In this document: positions 1-8,167 of the stretch, one piece after another
Numbering within the stretch: the stretch's first letter is position 1
Layout: every line of letters starts with the position of its first letter
Source of the DNA: CAZKWG01 sp964615375
Lineage (GTDB): Bacteria > Myxococcota_A > UBA796 > CAZKWG01
Assembly (NCBI GenBank): GCA_964615375.1
Contig: CAZTOW010000007.1
Span: 124,001 to 188,000 of the forward strand
DNA length: 64,000 bases
Reading direction: 5' to 3'
Notes under the pieces: model-generated
Databases searched by the model: none
What the model was told of the DNA's origin: nothing
The model's input: the letters and a program-made list of their open reading frames with translations, nothing else
Translations under genes and position numbers: made by a program

Positions 1-1171
1 TGCCCGCCCCAGCCCGCCACCCCGGGCGCCGCCCCTCGTGCCCCTCACGGTGGAGGCCGACCCGGCGCTCCGGGGGGCGCTGGACCTCCGGGAGCGGCGT
101 CCAGGGCAGCTTCGCCCGCTTGGACAGGCGCTTCCCGGTGCGGGCGAGAGCCAGGGCGCTGGCAGGATCGGCCCCCTCCCGCGCCGCCTCGCACAGGCGC
201 GCCGCCTCCTCCGTCCGCTCCAGGCGCTCCAGGCAGAGGGCGCGGCGCAGCGCCACCTCCGCGCCATGCCGGGCTCCGGCGGCGAGGATCCGGCCATAGA
301 CAGCCTCCGCCTCGGCCATCTGCCCCTGCCGCTCCAGCAGCCTCCCCGCGGAGAAGGCCACGCGCTCGTCCCAGCGACGCGCCGAGAAGCGGGCGCGCCA
401 CTCGGGCGGGGGCGGGCTCGCCTCCATGGCCGCCAGCGCGGCCGCGCCCTCGCGCAGGAGATCCTCCTCCGTCCAGGCCTCCGATCGCTCGCTCCGCGCC
501 AGCGCGGCCTCGTAATCCAGCAGGTCCACGCGCCGCGGGAAGAGGCCCTCTCCGCCGGTGGGCGCGTAGTCGGGCGGGCGGAGCAGCCCGAGGCGCGCCA
601 CGACGAAGCGGCTGAGGTCTCCCTGATGATCGTGGAGATACAGGCGGCAGAGGCGGCGGATCAGCCCGCGGTGCCGGAGGATCAACCCCGGCCGGACCAG
701 CAGGGCTCGGGCGTCCGCGTCCTGCAGGCGCTCCACCAGCGCGGCCCGCGGCCCCCGGGTCGAGCGCCCCAGCGCGCGGGCGGCCTCGGTGAGGGCGGCG
801 ACCGTGCTGGCCTCCACCACCAGCCGGGTGGGCGCCAGCCGAAGCGCGTCCCAGCACAGCCCCGCCGCGAGCAGCTCGGCGGCGGCGGCGGGCAGGTCCG
901 GCACCTCGGCGTAGGCGAGCTCATCCAGCCAGAAGACCCGGGCCTTCCGGCCGAAGAGCCGGGCGTACAGGCTCTGGGCCGGCTCCGAGCAGGCCAGCAG
1001 GGCCCGCGCCACCACGCCCTCGCCCGCGCTCAGCAGCGCCCCGTCTCGCGCCAGCGCAACCTGCGCGGCGTGGATGAGGTCCCGCCGCGCGAAGTCCTGG
1101 ATCGCGTCCAGCGCCAGACCCTCGCCCGCCGGGTCCAGGTGCGCGTCGATGGCGGGTCGGGGCTCGGGCAC
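1..1171 (-). CDS. FAN1-like structure-specific nuclease, N-terminal part (3' end off the window)
   Basis: Reading the - strand from about 1171 down to base 1 gives one uninterrupted frame with no stop, so the gene runs off the left edge. The translation has a segment reading SEPAQSLYARLFGRKARVF followed by LDELAYAEV and an Ala-rich helix. This is the pattern of the SAP-like and helical N-terminal part of bacterial FAN1 homologues (ICL-repair nucleases). TPR-like helices follow (EAEAVYGRILAAGARHG, ALCLERLERTEEAARL). The catalytic VRR-NUC domain should lie beyond the window and is not visible. An in-frame TAG occurs near 1228-1230, so the start lies below that. GTG at 1171 has GAGGAG three bases upstream, but the start is uncertain. 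The gene is divergent from the acyltransferase gene at 1257. Longer open frames on either strand here have the Arg/Pro-rich composition of antisense shadows. Confidence 0.75.
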   Translation of the reverse strand, partial: MPEPRPAIDAHLDPAGEGLALDAIQDFARRDLIHAAQVALARDGALLSAGEGVVARALLACSEPAQSLYARLFGRKARVFWLDELAYAEVPDLPAAAAELLAAGLCWDALRLAPTRLVVEASTVAALTEAARALGRSTRGPRAALVERLQDADARALLVRPGLILRHRGLIRRLCRLYLHDHQGDLSRFVVARLGLLRPPDYAPTGGEGLFPRRVDLLDYEAALARSERSEAWTEEDLLREGAAALAAMEASPPPPEWRARFSARRWDERVAFSAGRLLERQGQMAEAEAVYGRILAAGARHGAEVALRRALCLERLERTEEAARLCEAAREGADPASALALARTGKRLSKRAKLPWTPLPEVQRPPERRVGLHREGHEGRRPGWRAGAG

Positions 1172-1256
1172 GGGCTCCTCGGGTGCGGGGGCCTCGGGCG
1201 GGGACTTCCCTTCGAGGGCGCCTCCGATCTACCCTGATCCACAGAGGGCCGTCCTG

Positions 1257-2093
1257 TTGAAGAACATCGAGCTCATCCCCTTCAACCATCAGAGCGCGTT
1301 CCGGCGCATCGCGGCCGTGGCCTGGGGGCCGCCGCGCGATCCAACCATCTACGGGAGCGTCGAGGTCCGGGCCGCGCCGCTGCTGGCCTGGCTGGAGCGG
1401 CGCCGCGCGGAGACCGGGGAGAAGCTGACGATCACGCACGCCGTGGCCCGCGCCGTGGCCCAGGTCTTCGCCCAGCACCCCGACATCAACGGCTTCGTCA
1501 GCGGCTCTCGCCTGGTCCTGCGCAAGGACGTGGACGTCTTCCTGCAGGTCGCCATCGAGAGCGAGGACCGCGTAGGCACCACCGACCTCTCCGGCGTGCT
1601 CGTCCGCAACGCCGATCAGAAGGACATCGGCGCCATCGCCCGCGAGCTGCGCGAGGGCGCCACCCGCATCCGCAAGGGCGAGGACGCCAGCTTCCAGAAG
1701 ACCAAGTCCCAGGCCACCACCCTGCCCGGCTGGATCCTCGGCCTCGCGCTCCGCTTCATCGCCTTCCTCCAGTACCGCCTGAACATCAGCCCCAGCTTCC
1801 TGGGCGCTCCCCGCGACCCCTTCGGCTCCGCCATGGTCACCAGCCTGGGCATGAAGGGCGTCACCCTCGCCTGGGCCCCCTTCTTCCCGCTCGGCGTCTC
1901 CCCGATGATCGTGCTCGTCGGCGCCGTGGAGGACACCGTCCAGGCGGTGGACGGTCAGCCCGCCGTCATCAAGACCTTCCGGCTCAACGGCACCATGGAT
2001 CACCGCGTCATCGACGGCGTGCATGCGGCGAAGATCTCGCGCGCGATGAAGGATCTGTTGGAGAACCCGGAGCGGCTGGCCCTCGGCGGGTAG
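1257..2093 (+). CDS. Stand-alone catalytic domain of 2-oxo acid dehydrogenase E2 acyltransferase
   Basis: The 278-residue product matches only the CoA-dependent acyltransferase (catalytic) domain of dihydrolipoamide acyltransferases. The C-terminal NGTMDHRVIDGVHAAKI carries the HxxxD-type catalytic motif, and ITHAVARAVAQVFAQHPDING is typical of the fold. No lipoyl or E1/E3-binding domain is present, and no E1 or E3 gene is nearby, so membership of a classical dehydrogenase complex is unproven. The TTG start at 1257 is preceded by AGAGGG at 8-base spacing. Upstream in-frame codons fall inside the divergent FAN1-like gene. Acyl donor and acceptor are unknown. Confidence 0.85.
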   Translation: MKNIELIPFNHQSAFRRIAAVAWGPPRDPTIYGSVEVRAAPLLAWLERRRAETGEKLTITHAVARAVAQVFAQHPDINGFVSGSRLVLRKDVDVFLQVAIESEDRVGTTDLSGVLVRNADQKDIGAIARELREGATRIRKGEDASFQKTKSQATTLPGWILGLALRFIAFLQYRLNISPSFLGAPRDPFGSAMVTSLGMKGVTLAWAPFFPLGVSPMIVLVGAVEDTVQAVDGQPAVIKTFRLNGTMDHRVIDGVHAAKISRAMKDLLENPERLALGG

Positions 2094-2131
2094 GGCCGCG
2101 TTCGACGGGCGCCTCTGACGTCAGAGGAGGT

Positions 2132-2216
2132 TGGTAGGGGCGGTGGGACTTGAACCCACAAGGACGAGGTCCACTCGATTTTGAGTCGAGCGCGTATGCC
2201 ATTCCGCCACGCCCCC
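2132..2216 (-). tRNA. tRNA-Leu (anticodon CAA)
   Basis: On the - strand an 85-nt cloverleaf can be drawn. The acceptor is GGGGGCG paired with CGCCCCT, then A and an encoded CCA. The anticodon stem is CTCGA/TCGAG around the loop CTCAAAA, giving anticodon CAA. A long variable arm (class II, as expected for Leu) and a T-arm with GTTCAAGTC follow. It reads UUG codons. The first acceptor pair is G-U. It stands alone between the acyltransferase and pseudo-receiver genes. Confidence 0.95.
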
Positions 2217-2279
2217 GTGGCACAGGGTGTAATCCGCGCCAGCCGCGCGGACCAGGGGGGCGTTAATCACCGCCCAACG

Positions 2280-2307
2280 TTGACACCCCGGCGGGACATC
2301 GGATACC
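2280..2307 (+). promoter_or_regulatory. Possible sigma70-type promoter of the pseudo-receiver gene
   Basis: A perfect TTGACA (2280-2285) lies 16 bases from GATACC (2302-2307), 23 bases before the ATG at 2331. The -35 is strong and the -10 weak. No other promoter candidate was seen in the gap after the tRNA. Confidence 0.4.
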
Positions 2308-2330
2308 TGCTGAAGAACGAGCCCGAGGTC

Positions 2331-3080
2331 ATGCCGCAGCCGATCATCCTGGTGGTGGATCCGAACCCGCTGACCCATCGCAGGGTGGTCGAGGCGCTCT
2401 CGGACCTGCGTCACGAGATCGTCCAGGCCAGGGACGCGCAGGAGGCCACGACGAAAGCGGCCTCCCAGGCGGTGATCCTGACGCTGGCCTCCGCCGTGCT
2501 GCCCAAGGGCAACGGCTATGACCTCGCCCGCTCGCTGCGCGCGAAGCACCCGGGCGCGCCCGTGTACCTGCTCTCGGGCGGCTTCGAGGTCTACAACGCC
2601 GATCGCGCGAAGGACGCCGGGGTCGCCGGGCACTTCGCCAAGCCGATCAACGCCGCCGCGCTGCGCGCAGAGGTGGCCCCCCTGCTGAGCGCGAAGAGCC
2701 TGGAATCCGCCAGCGCCGCCCCTGAGGACGGCCCGGAGGAGGTCCAGGTCGAGCCCGTCGAGACCGTGACCAGCTATGCGCCCCCCACGACCGGGGAGCG
2801 GCTGGCCACCTTCCTGCCCAGAGACTACGCGCAGGTCCCGCTCGTCCGCGTGGATCCGGCCGTGGTCGGTCCCGCCATGGAGCGCGCCATCCTGGAGGTC
2901 CTCCCGGAGGTGGTCGAGGTTGTGCTGCGACGCGCGCTGCACTCCTCGCAGTCCTTCCGGGATCTCGTAGAGACCGCCGTGGACGACGCCGTGCGCGCCC
3001 AGCTCCCCGCCCTCGCCGAGCGACTCGTCGCGGAGCGGATCCGGGAGCTCGAGGCCCGCCGCGCCGACGACGCCCTCTAG
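2331..3080 (+). CDS. Receiver-like protein lacking the phospho-acceptor Asp
   Basis: 249 residues. Residues 1-125 follow the CheY fold: an N-terminal strand ending in VVDPNP (acidic pocket), LSGGF in the position of the conserved Ser/Thr, and HFAKPIN with the conserved Lys. The phospho-Asp position (four before the Pro of the usual DxxxP) is Ser in LASAVLP, so ordinary phosphotransfer is not expected. An acidic linker is followed by a helical C-terminal region of about 90 residues (AILEVLPEVVEVVLRRALHS onward) rich in Val, Leu, Arg and Glu, perhaps for dimerisation. No DNA-binding or output domain is recognised. ATG at 2331 opens directly on the receiver strand. It may be a phosphorylation-independent regulator or scaffold. 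Confidence 0.8.
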   Translation: MPQPIILVVDPNPLTHRRVVEALSDLRHEIVQARDAQEATTKAASQAVILTLASAVLPKGNGYDLARSLRAKHPGAPVYLLSGGFEVYNADRAKDAGVAGHFAKPINAAALRAEVAPLLSAKSLESASAAPEDGPEEVQVEPVETVTSYAPPTTGERLATFLPRDYAQVPLVRVDPAVVGPAMERAILEVLPEVVEVVLRRALHSSQSFRDLVETAVDDAVRAQLPALAERLVAERIRELEARRADDAL

Positions 3081-3157
3081 CCCGTCTGGCGGCCCCTCGA
3101 TCCGATGAGGTCCGCCCCGGCGGAGCGCTCCTCCCCTGTTCAAGTCAAGGTACCCCT

Positions 3158-5806
3158 ATGGCTCTCATCGACACCATCCCGAAGAACTACGATCCTGCAG
3201 ACGCCGCCGCCCGCCACAGCGCGGCCTGGGAGCGCGACCGGCTCTTCGTCGCCGACCCGGACGCCCCCGGCGAGCCCTACTGCATCGTGATCCCGCCGCC
3301 CAACGTCACGGGCTCGCTCCACATGGGGCACGCGCTCAACAACACCATCCAGGACGTGCTGATCCGCTACAAGCGCATGGACGGCTACAACACGCTCTGG
3401 GTGCCGGGCACCGACCACGCCGGCATCGCCACCCAGTGGGTGGTGGAGAAGCAGCTCCGCGCCGAGGGCACCAGCCGCGCCGAGCTCGGCCGCGAGGCCT
3501 TCGAGGAGCGCGTGTGGGCCTGGAAGGAGGAGAGCGGCGGGCGCATCACCGGCCAGCTCCGGCGCCTGGGCGTGTCCTGCGACTGGACCCGCGAGCGCTT
3601 CACCATGGACCCCGGGCTCTCCGCGGCCGTGCGCGAGGTCTTCGTGCGCCTGTACGAGGAGGGCCTCATCTACCGCGCCGAGCGGCTGATCAACTGGGAC
3701 CCCATCGGCATGACCGCCCTCTCCGATCTGGAGGTGGAGGCCGAGCAGGACCACCAGACCGAGCTCTGGAGCTTCGCCTACCCGCTGGAGGAGCCGGTGG
3801 AGGGGCCGGACGGCCTGATGACCGAGATCGTGGTGGCCACCACGCGGCCGGAGACCATGCTCGGCGACACCGCCGTGGTGGTCCACCCCGAGGACCCGCG
3901 CTACACCGCCGTGATCGGCCGGTACGTGGTGCACCCCATTCTGGGCCGGAAGATCCAGATCATCGCTGACGCCATCCTGGTGGACCCCAGCTTCGGCACC
4001 GGCGCGGTCAAGGCCACGCCCGCGCACGACTTCAACGACTTTGAGGTCGGCAAGCGCCACAACCTGCGCTTCATCAACATCCTGAACCTGGACGGCACGC
4101 TGAACGCCGAGGGCGGGCCCTTCGCCGGGATGGACCGCTTCGACGCCCGCAAGGCGGTCAAGGCGCGCATCGAGGAGCTCGGGCTGGCCCGGGGCTCGAA
4201 GCCGCACACCATGGCCCTGCCGCGCTCGCAGCGCTCGGGCGCCGTGGTCGAGCCCATGGTCTCCACCCAGTGGTTCGTGAAGATGGCCCCGCTGGCGCGC
4301 CCCGCCATCTCGGCGGTGGAGCACGGCTTCACCCGCTTCGTGCCGGAGAACTGGGCGAACACCTACTACGCCTGGATGCGCAACATCAAGGACTGGTGTA
4401 TCTCCCGGCAGCTCTGGTGGGGCCACCAGATCCCCGCCTGGCACTGCGCGGCCTGCGGCGGCGTGACCGTGGCCCGCGAGATCCCGAGCGCCTGCGGGAC
4501 CTGCGGCTCGGATCGCCTCCGCCAGGACGAGGACGTGCTGGACACCTGGTTCAGCTCCGCCCTCTGGCCCTTCTCCACCCTGGGCTGGCCGGAGCGCACC
4601 CCCGACCTGGCGAAGTGGTACCCCACCAACGTGCTGGTGACCGGCTTCGACATCATCTTCTTCTGGGTGGCCCGCATGATGGTGTCGGGCCTGCATCAGA
4701 TGGGCAGCGTGCCCTTCCCCGACGTCTACATCCACGCCCTCGTCCGCGACGAGGAGGGCCAGAAGATGTCCAAGACCAAGGGCAACGTGGTCGATCCCCT
4801 GGACGCCATCGGGCGCCACGGGGCGGACGCCTTCCGCATGACGCTGATCGCGCTGGCCGCGCAGGGCCGCGACGTCCTGTGGAGCGAGAAGCGCATCGAC
4901 GGCTACGTGAAGTTCCAGAACAAGATCTGGCAGGCCTTCCGCTTCACGATGATGCACGCCGAAGGCTACGATCCCGCGGCCCCGCGGGTCCAGGGGCCCT
5001 ATGACCACTGGATCCTCGCGCGCCTGGGCGAGGCCACCCGTCGCGTGCGCGAGGCCCTGGACAGCTACCGCTTCAACGAGGCGGCGGCGGAGATCTACCA
5101 GTTCACCTGGTCGGAGCTCTGCGACTGGTACATCGAGCTCTGCAAGCCGGCCCTCTACGGGGAGTCGGCCTCCGACGAGGAGAAGCAGGGGGCGAGGCAC
5201 ACGCTGATCGCCTGCATGAACGCGCTCTCCCGCCTCATGCACCCCATCATGCCCTTCCTGTCCGAGGAGATCTGGAAGCATCTCCCCGGCACGCAGGGGA
5301 GCGTGTGCGTGTCCCGCTACCCGCGCCCCGAGGAATTCCCCTCGGACCCCGCCGCCCTCGCCGAGGTCGCGCTGCTGCAGGCCGCCATCGTCTCCGTGCG
5401 CCAGATCCGCGCCGACATGGAGCTGTCCCCGCGCCAGCCGCTGACCATGGTGCTCGCCGACCCGGGCACGCTCCAGCGGCACGCCGGGGCGCTGGCCGGG
5501 CTCGCCAACGTGAGCCGGCTGGAGCAGGGCGGGCGCAGCGCCGTCTCCGCGACCGGGCTGGCCGGCGGGCAGGAGTTCTACCTGCCGCTGGAGGGCGTCA
5601 TCGACATCGACGCCGAGCGCGCGCGCCTCGCCAAGGTGCTGGAGAAGACGCGGACGGACGAGAGCTCGCTGCTCGCGCGCCTCGACGCCCCCGGCTTCAC
5701 CGACCGCGCGCCGGCGAACGTCGTCGCAGAGTTCAGGGAGAAGGCCGCGGCTGCTCGCGATCGGCGCGAGCGGCTGGAGGCCGCGCTGGCCATCCTCGGG
5801 GGCTGA
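3158..5806 (+). CDS. valS: Valyl-tRNA synthetase
   Basis: 882 residues, normal for bacterial ValRS. Charges tRNA-Val with valine in the cytoplasm. The class I HIGH motif is PPNVTGSLHMGH (about residues 47-58) and the KMSKS loop is KMSKTKGNVVDP (about 539-550). A CP1 editing domain lies between (TTRPETMLGDTAVVVHP). The C-terminal arm from about 810 (DIDAERARLAKVLEKTRTDE) is the typical ValRS coiled coil. ATG at 3158 begins MALIDTIPKNYDP. It is apparently monocistronic and followed by a hairpin. Confidence 0.98.
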   Translation: MALIDTIPKNYDPADAAARHSAAWERDRLFVADPDAPGEPYCIVIPPPNVTGSLHMGHALNNTIQDVLIRYKRMDGYNTLWVPGTDHAGIATQWVVEKQLRAEGTSRAELGREAFEERVWAWKEESGGRITGQLRRLGVSCDWTRERFTMDPGLSAAVREVFVRLYEEGLIYRAERLINWDPIGMTALSDLEVEAEQDHQTELWSFAYPLEEPVEGPDGLMTEIVVATTRPETMLGDTAVVVHPEDPRYTAVIGRYVVHPILGRKIQIIADAILVDPSFGTGAVKATPAHDFNDFEVGKRHNLRFINILNLDGTLNAEGGPFAGMDRFDARKAVKARIEELGLARGSKPHTMALPRSQRSGAVVEPMVSTQWFVKMAPLARPAISAVEHGFTRFVPENWANTYYAWMRNIKDWCISRQLWWGHQIPAWHCAACGGVTVAREIPSACGTCGSDRLRQDEDVLDTWFSSALWPFSTLGWPERTPDLAKWYPTNVLVTGFDIIFFWVARMMVSGLHQMGSVPFPDVYIHALVRDEEGQKMSKTKGNVVDPLDAIGRHGADAFRMTLIALAAQGRDVLWSEKRIDGYVKFQNKIWQAFRFTMMHAEGYDPAAPRVQGPYDHWILARLGEATRRVREALDSYRFNEAAAEIYQFTWSELCDWYIELCKPALYGESASDEEKQGARHTLIACMNALSRLMHPIMPFLSEEIWKHLPGTQGSVCVSRYPRPEEFPSDPAALAEVALLQAAIVSVRQIRADMELSPRQPLTMVLADPGTLQRHAGALAGLANVSRLEQGGRSAVSATGLAGGQEFYLPLEGVIDIDAERARLAKVLEKTRTDESSLLARLDAPGFTDRAPANVVAEFREKAAAARDRRERLEAALAILGG

Positions 5807-5824
5807 GGTCGGAGACTTCCGACC
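5807..5824 (+). terminator. Hairpin directly after valS
   Basis: GGTCGGA-GACT-TCCGACC, a perfect 7-bp stem starting on the base after the valS stop. No T-tract follows, so it may be a 3'-end stabiliser or weak terminator. Confidence 0.4.
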
Positions 5825-5840
5825 AAGGTCCGACACGAGG

Positions 5841-5869
5841 TTGAAAGCGTCGCGTCCTCGGTTTACAGT
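5841..5869 (+). promoter_or_regulatory. Promoter of the Ser/Thr kinase gene
   Basis: TTGAAA (5841-5846), a 17-base spacer and TACAGT (5864-5869), with the kinase ATG at 5894. Both hexamers are close to the sigma70 consensus in an otherwise GC-rich region. Confidence 0.6.
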
Positions 5870-5893
5870 GCCCGAGAGGTCATCAGACCCCCG

Positions 5894-7669
5894 ATGTTCC
5901 AGCCCGGCGAGCGCATCGCGGAACGCTTCGAGGTCGAGGCCCTCCTCGGAGAGGGTGGTCTGGCGCAGGTCTACCGCGTGCGCCACACCACCCTCGGCAC
6001 CACACACGCGCTCAAGCTGCTCACCATGAGCCACCAGAGCCTCGTGGAGCGCCTGCTCCAGGAGGGTCGGATCCAGGCGCAGCTCCGGCACCCGAACATC
6101 ATCGGGGTCTCCGACGTCATCACCGTGCGCGGCATGCCGGGCCTGCTGCTGGAGTACGTGGACTGCGAGACGCTGGAGGCCTCACTGGCGCGCCGCGGGC
6201 GCATGCCGCTGGAGGAGGCGCTGGACCTCTTCGCCGCCGTGCTCTCCGGCGTGGCCACCGCCCACCAGGCGGGGGTGCTGCACCGCGACCTGAAGCCGGC
6301 GAACATCCTGCTGGCTCGCACGCCGGGCGGGGTGGTGCCGAAGGTCTCCGACTTCGGGATCGCCAAGATCGCGGCGGGGGACAGCAACCCCGGGCTCACC
6401 CGGGCGGGCTCGGCCATGGGCACGCCGGGCTACGTGGCGCCCGAACAGATGGAGGACGCCTCCAACGTCGATCTTCGCGCGGACATCTTCTCGCTCGGCA
6501 CCATCCTCTACGAGCTGGTGACCGGCAAGCGCGCCTTCCCCTCGAAGAGCATGCGCGAGACGCTGAACGCCGCCGCGTCGGGCAACTACACCCCGCCCGA
6601 GCAGCACGACCCGGCCCTGCCCGAGCCCGTCCTGCGCACCGTGCGCCGGGCCATGGCCCCGGAGCCGAAGGACCGCTTCCAGGACTGCTTCGCCTTCGCC
6701 GAGTCCCTGTTCGTGGACCAGCCGGGCCGCCTCGCCCTGGTCCGGGAGCGCCAGCTCGCCCCGGCCCCCGCGCCCGGCACGCTCTGGGGCCGAACCGGCA
6801 CCTGGACGCCGACCCCCGGGACCCGCGGCGGAGACTCGGGGACCTGGGCGGAGGGCTCACGCTCCTCGGAGACGCTGGCGCCGCACACGGACATCGCGCC
6901 GCCGCCGCACCGGCGCCGCTTCCTCGCCGCCGCGCCACCCGCCGCCCGCTGGATGCTGATCATCGGCGCGCTGGGGCTCGGCGCGGTCGCGCTGCTGAGC
7001 ATCGGCCTGCTGATCGGCCGCCTGCTCCGCGCGGAGGCGACCGGAGAGGTGGCCCAGCCCGAGCCGCCCGAGCAGACCACCGCCGATCCGGGCTCCTCGG
7101 AGCCCACCCCGGCCCAGCCCTCGACCGCGCCGGCGAACGCCCCGACCGCGACGCCTCCCGAGGGGGAGGGCACGGCACCCCCGACGCCCGCGCCCCCTAC
7201 AAGCGCCGCGACGAAGCCCTCCTCGACCGCGAAGACCGCTGGCTCCAGCGCCGCCGCGAGCCCGAGCGCCGCGACGGAGGAGCCCGCCGCCGAGGAGTCC
7301 ACGGCCGAGCCCCAGCCCGCCGCCGAGGAGCCCACGGCCGAGCCCCAGCCCGCCGCCGAAGAGCCCGAGGTCCGCGCTCCCGCCGAGGTCACCCACATCG
7401 TCGGCACCTGGGCGGGCGATCCCTGGCGGATCACCATCCTCGACCAGCAGGGGACGCAGGTGGGCGGCTACATCTACCGCGGCACCACCGGCACCCGCAT
7501 CGAGGTCGAGGGCACCTATGATCCCGCCACCGGCGTGCTGACGCTGGTGGACCAGGGGCCAGCGCGATGGCGCCTCACGGGCACCATCGAGGGGCGCTGG
7601 TGGAAAGGGACCTACACCCAGGGCCAGGGGGAGATCGCGACGCCCTTCTCCGCGCGCAGGACGCGCTGA
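5894..7669 (+). CDS. Membrane-anchored Hanks-type Ser/Thr protein kinase
   Basis: 591 residues. The N-terminal kinase domain (about 10-270) has the Gly loop LLGEGGLAQVYRV, the VAIK-type Lys in HALKLL, the catalytic loop HRDLKPANILL (about 130), DFGIAK (about 154) and the activation segment GTPGYVAPEQ. A Pro/Thr-rich juxtamembrane stretch precedes one transmembrane helix at about 353-375 (WMLIIGALGLGAVALLSIGL). The extracytoplasmic part has a long Pro/Ala/Glu/Thr linker with tandem AAEEPTAEPQP-type repeats. It ends in a small globular domain (about 490-591, IVGTWAGDPWRITILDQQG) that resembles a beta-sandwich of unknown ligand. No PASTA repeats are present. This is the usual architecture of myxobacterial eukaryotic-like kinases; the substrate is unknown. 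Confidence 0.97.
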   Translation: MFQPGERIAERFEVEALLGEGGLAQVYRVRHTTLGTTHALKLLTMSHQSLVERLLQEGRIQAQLRHPNIIGVSDVITVRGMPGLLLEYVDCETLEASLARRGRMPLEEALDLFAAVLSGVATAHQAGVLHRDLKPANILLARTPGGVVPKVSDFGIAKIAAGDSNPGLTRAGSAMGTPGYVAPEQMEDASNVDLRADIFSLGTILYELVTGKRAFPSKSMRETLNAAASGNYTPPEQHDPALPEPVLRTVRRAMAPEPKDRFQDCFAFAESLFVDQPGRLALVRERQLAPAPAPGTLWGRTGTWTPTPGTRGGDSGTWAEGSRSSETLAPHTDIAPPPHRRRFLAAAPPAARWMLIIGALGLGAVALLSIGLLIGRLLRAEATGEVAQPEPPEQTTADPGSSEPTPAQPSTAPANAPTATPPEGEGTAPPTPAPPTSAATKPSSTAKTAGSSAAASPSAATEEPAAEESTAEPQPAAEEPTAEPQPAAEEPEVRAPAEVTHIVGTWAGDPWRITILDQQGTQVGGYIYRGTTGTRIEVEGTYDPATGVLTLVDQGPARWRLTGTIEGRWWKGTYTQGQGEIATPFSARRTR

Positions 7670-7688
7670 GCGACACGCCAGGGGGTGA

Positions 7689-7715
7689 GGGCGCGCCCAG
7701 AAGTTGAGCGCGCCC
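7689..7715. terminator. Stem-loop between convergent kinase and HMA genes
   Basis: GGGCGCGC and GCGCGCCC arms with an 11-base loop lie in the 75-bp gap between two convergent genes. It can form on both strands and could limit read-through, but there is no T-tract. Confidence 0.35.
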
Positions 7716-7744
7716 GGAAGGTCTGCGGAGATGAACCAGGTGGA

Positions 7745-8116
7745 CTAGTTCGTCTTGGCCGGCGCCGGAGCCTGGCCGATCTTGGCCTGGAAGCCCGTGT
7801 TGTTCACGGCCTTGACCAGCGCGTCCAGGTTGGTCTTCTTGTCGTCGTAGGAGACAGTGGCCTTGCCGGTGGCGTGATCGACCACCGCGCCGCGCACGCC
7901 GTCCACGCCCATCAGCGCGGCCTTCACCTTGTCGGCGCAGGAGCCGCAGTGCATCCCGGTCACGTCCAGGTTGCCCTGGGTCCCGGCCGGCAGGGCCGCG
8001 GGGGCCGCCGAGGCGGTGGCCGTGGGCATGGGGCAGGAGCCGCAGCTGGCGTTGCCCGGGCAGGCGTAGGCCGCGCTCGAGACGAAGAGCGTGAGGGCCA
8101 GGAGAAGACGGGTCAT
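7745..8116 (-). CDS. Secreted heavy-metal-associated (HMA) domain protein
   Basis: 123 residues. A signal peptide (MTRLLLALTLFVSSAAYA, cleavage before Cys) is followed by a Cys-rich patch (CPGNASCGSCPM), an Ala/Pro linker and a ferredoxin-like HMA domain. That domain has the metal-binding loop GMHCGSCADKV and the typical ending NNTGFQAKI. It is a CopZ/MerP-type metal carrier that probably binds Cu(I) or a similar soft metal in the periplasm. The extra N-terminal Cys motif may be a second site. It is convergent with the kinase gene and divergent from nadC. No P-type ATPase is nearby. Confidence 0.93.
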   Translation of the reverse strand: MTRLLLALTLFVSSAAYACPGNASCGSCPMPTATASAAPAALPAGTQGNLDVTGMHCGSCADKVKAALMGVDGVRGAVVDHATGKATVSYDDKKTNLDALVKAVNNTGFQAKIGQAPAPAKTN

Positions 8117-8167
8117 GAGTCACCTCGTGGGATGGATGTCCAGCCGCCTGCAGATTAACCCGTGACC

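Noticed and set aside
38..1237. Long + strand open frame at the left edge
   Set aside because: Composition is Arg/Pro/Gly shadow-like; the - strand frame encodes recognisable FAN1-like sequence.
921..2024. Long - strand open frame over the acyltransferase gene
   Set aside because: Antisense shadow of a conserved E2-type coding region; no domain of its own.
3140..6091. 983-codon - strand open frame over valS
   Set aside because: Antisense to a clear valyl-tRNA synthetase; His/Asp/Val-rich shadow composition.
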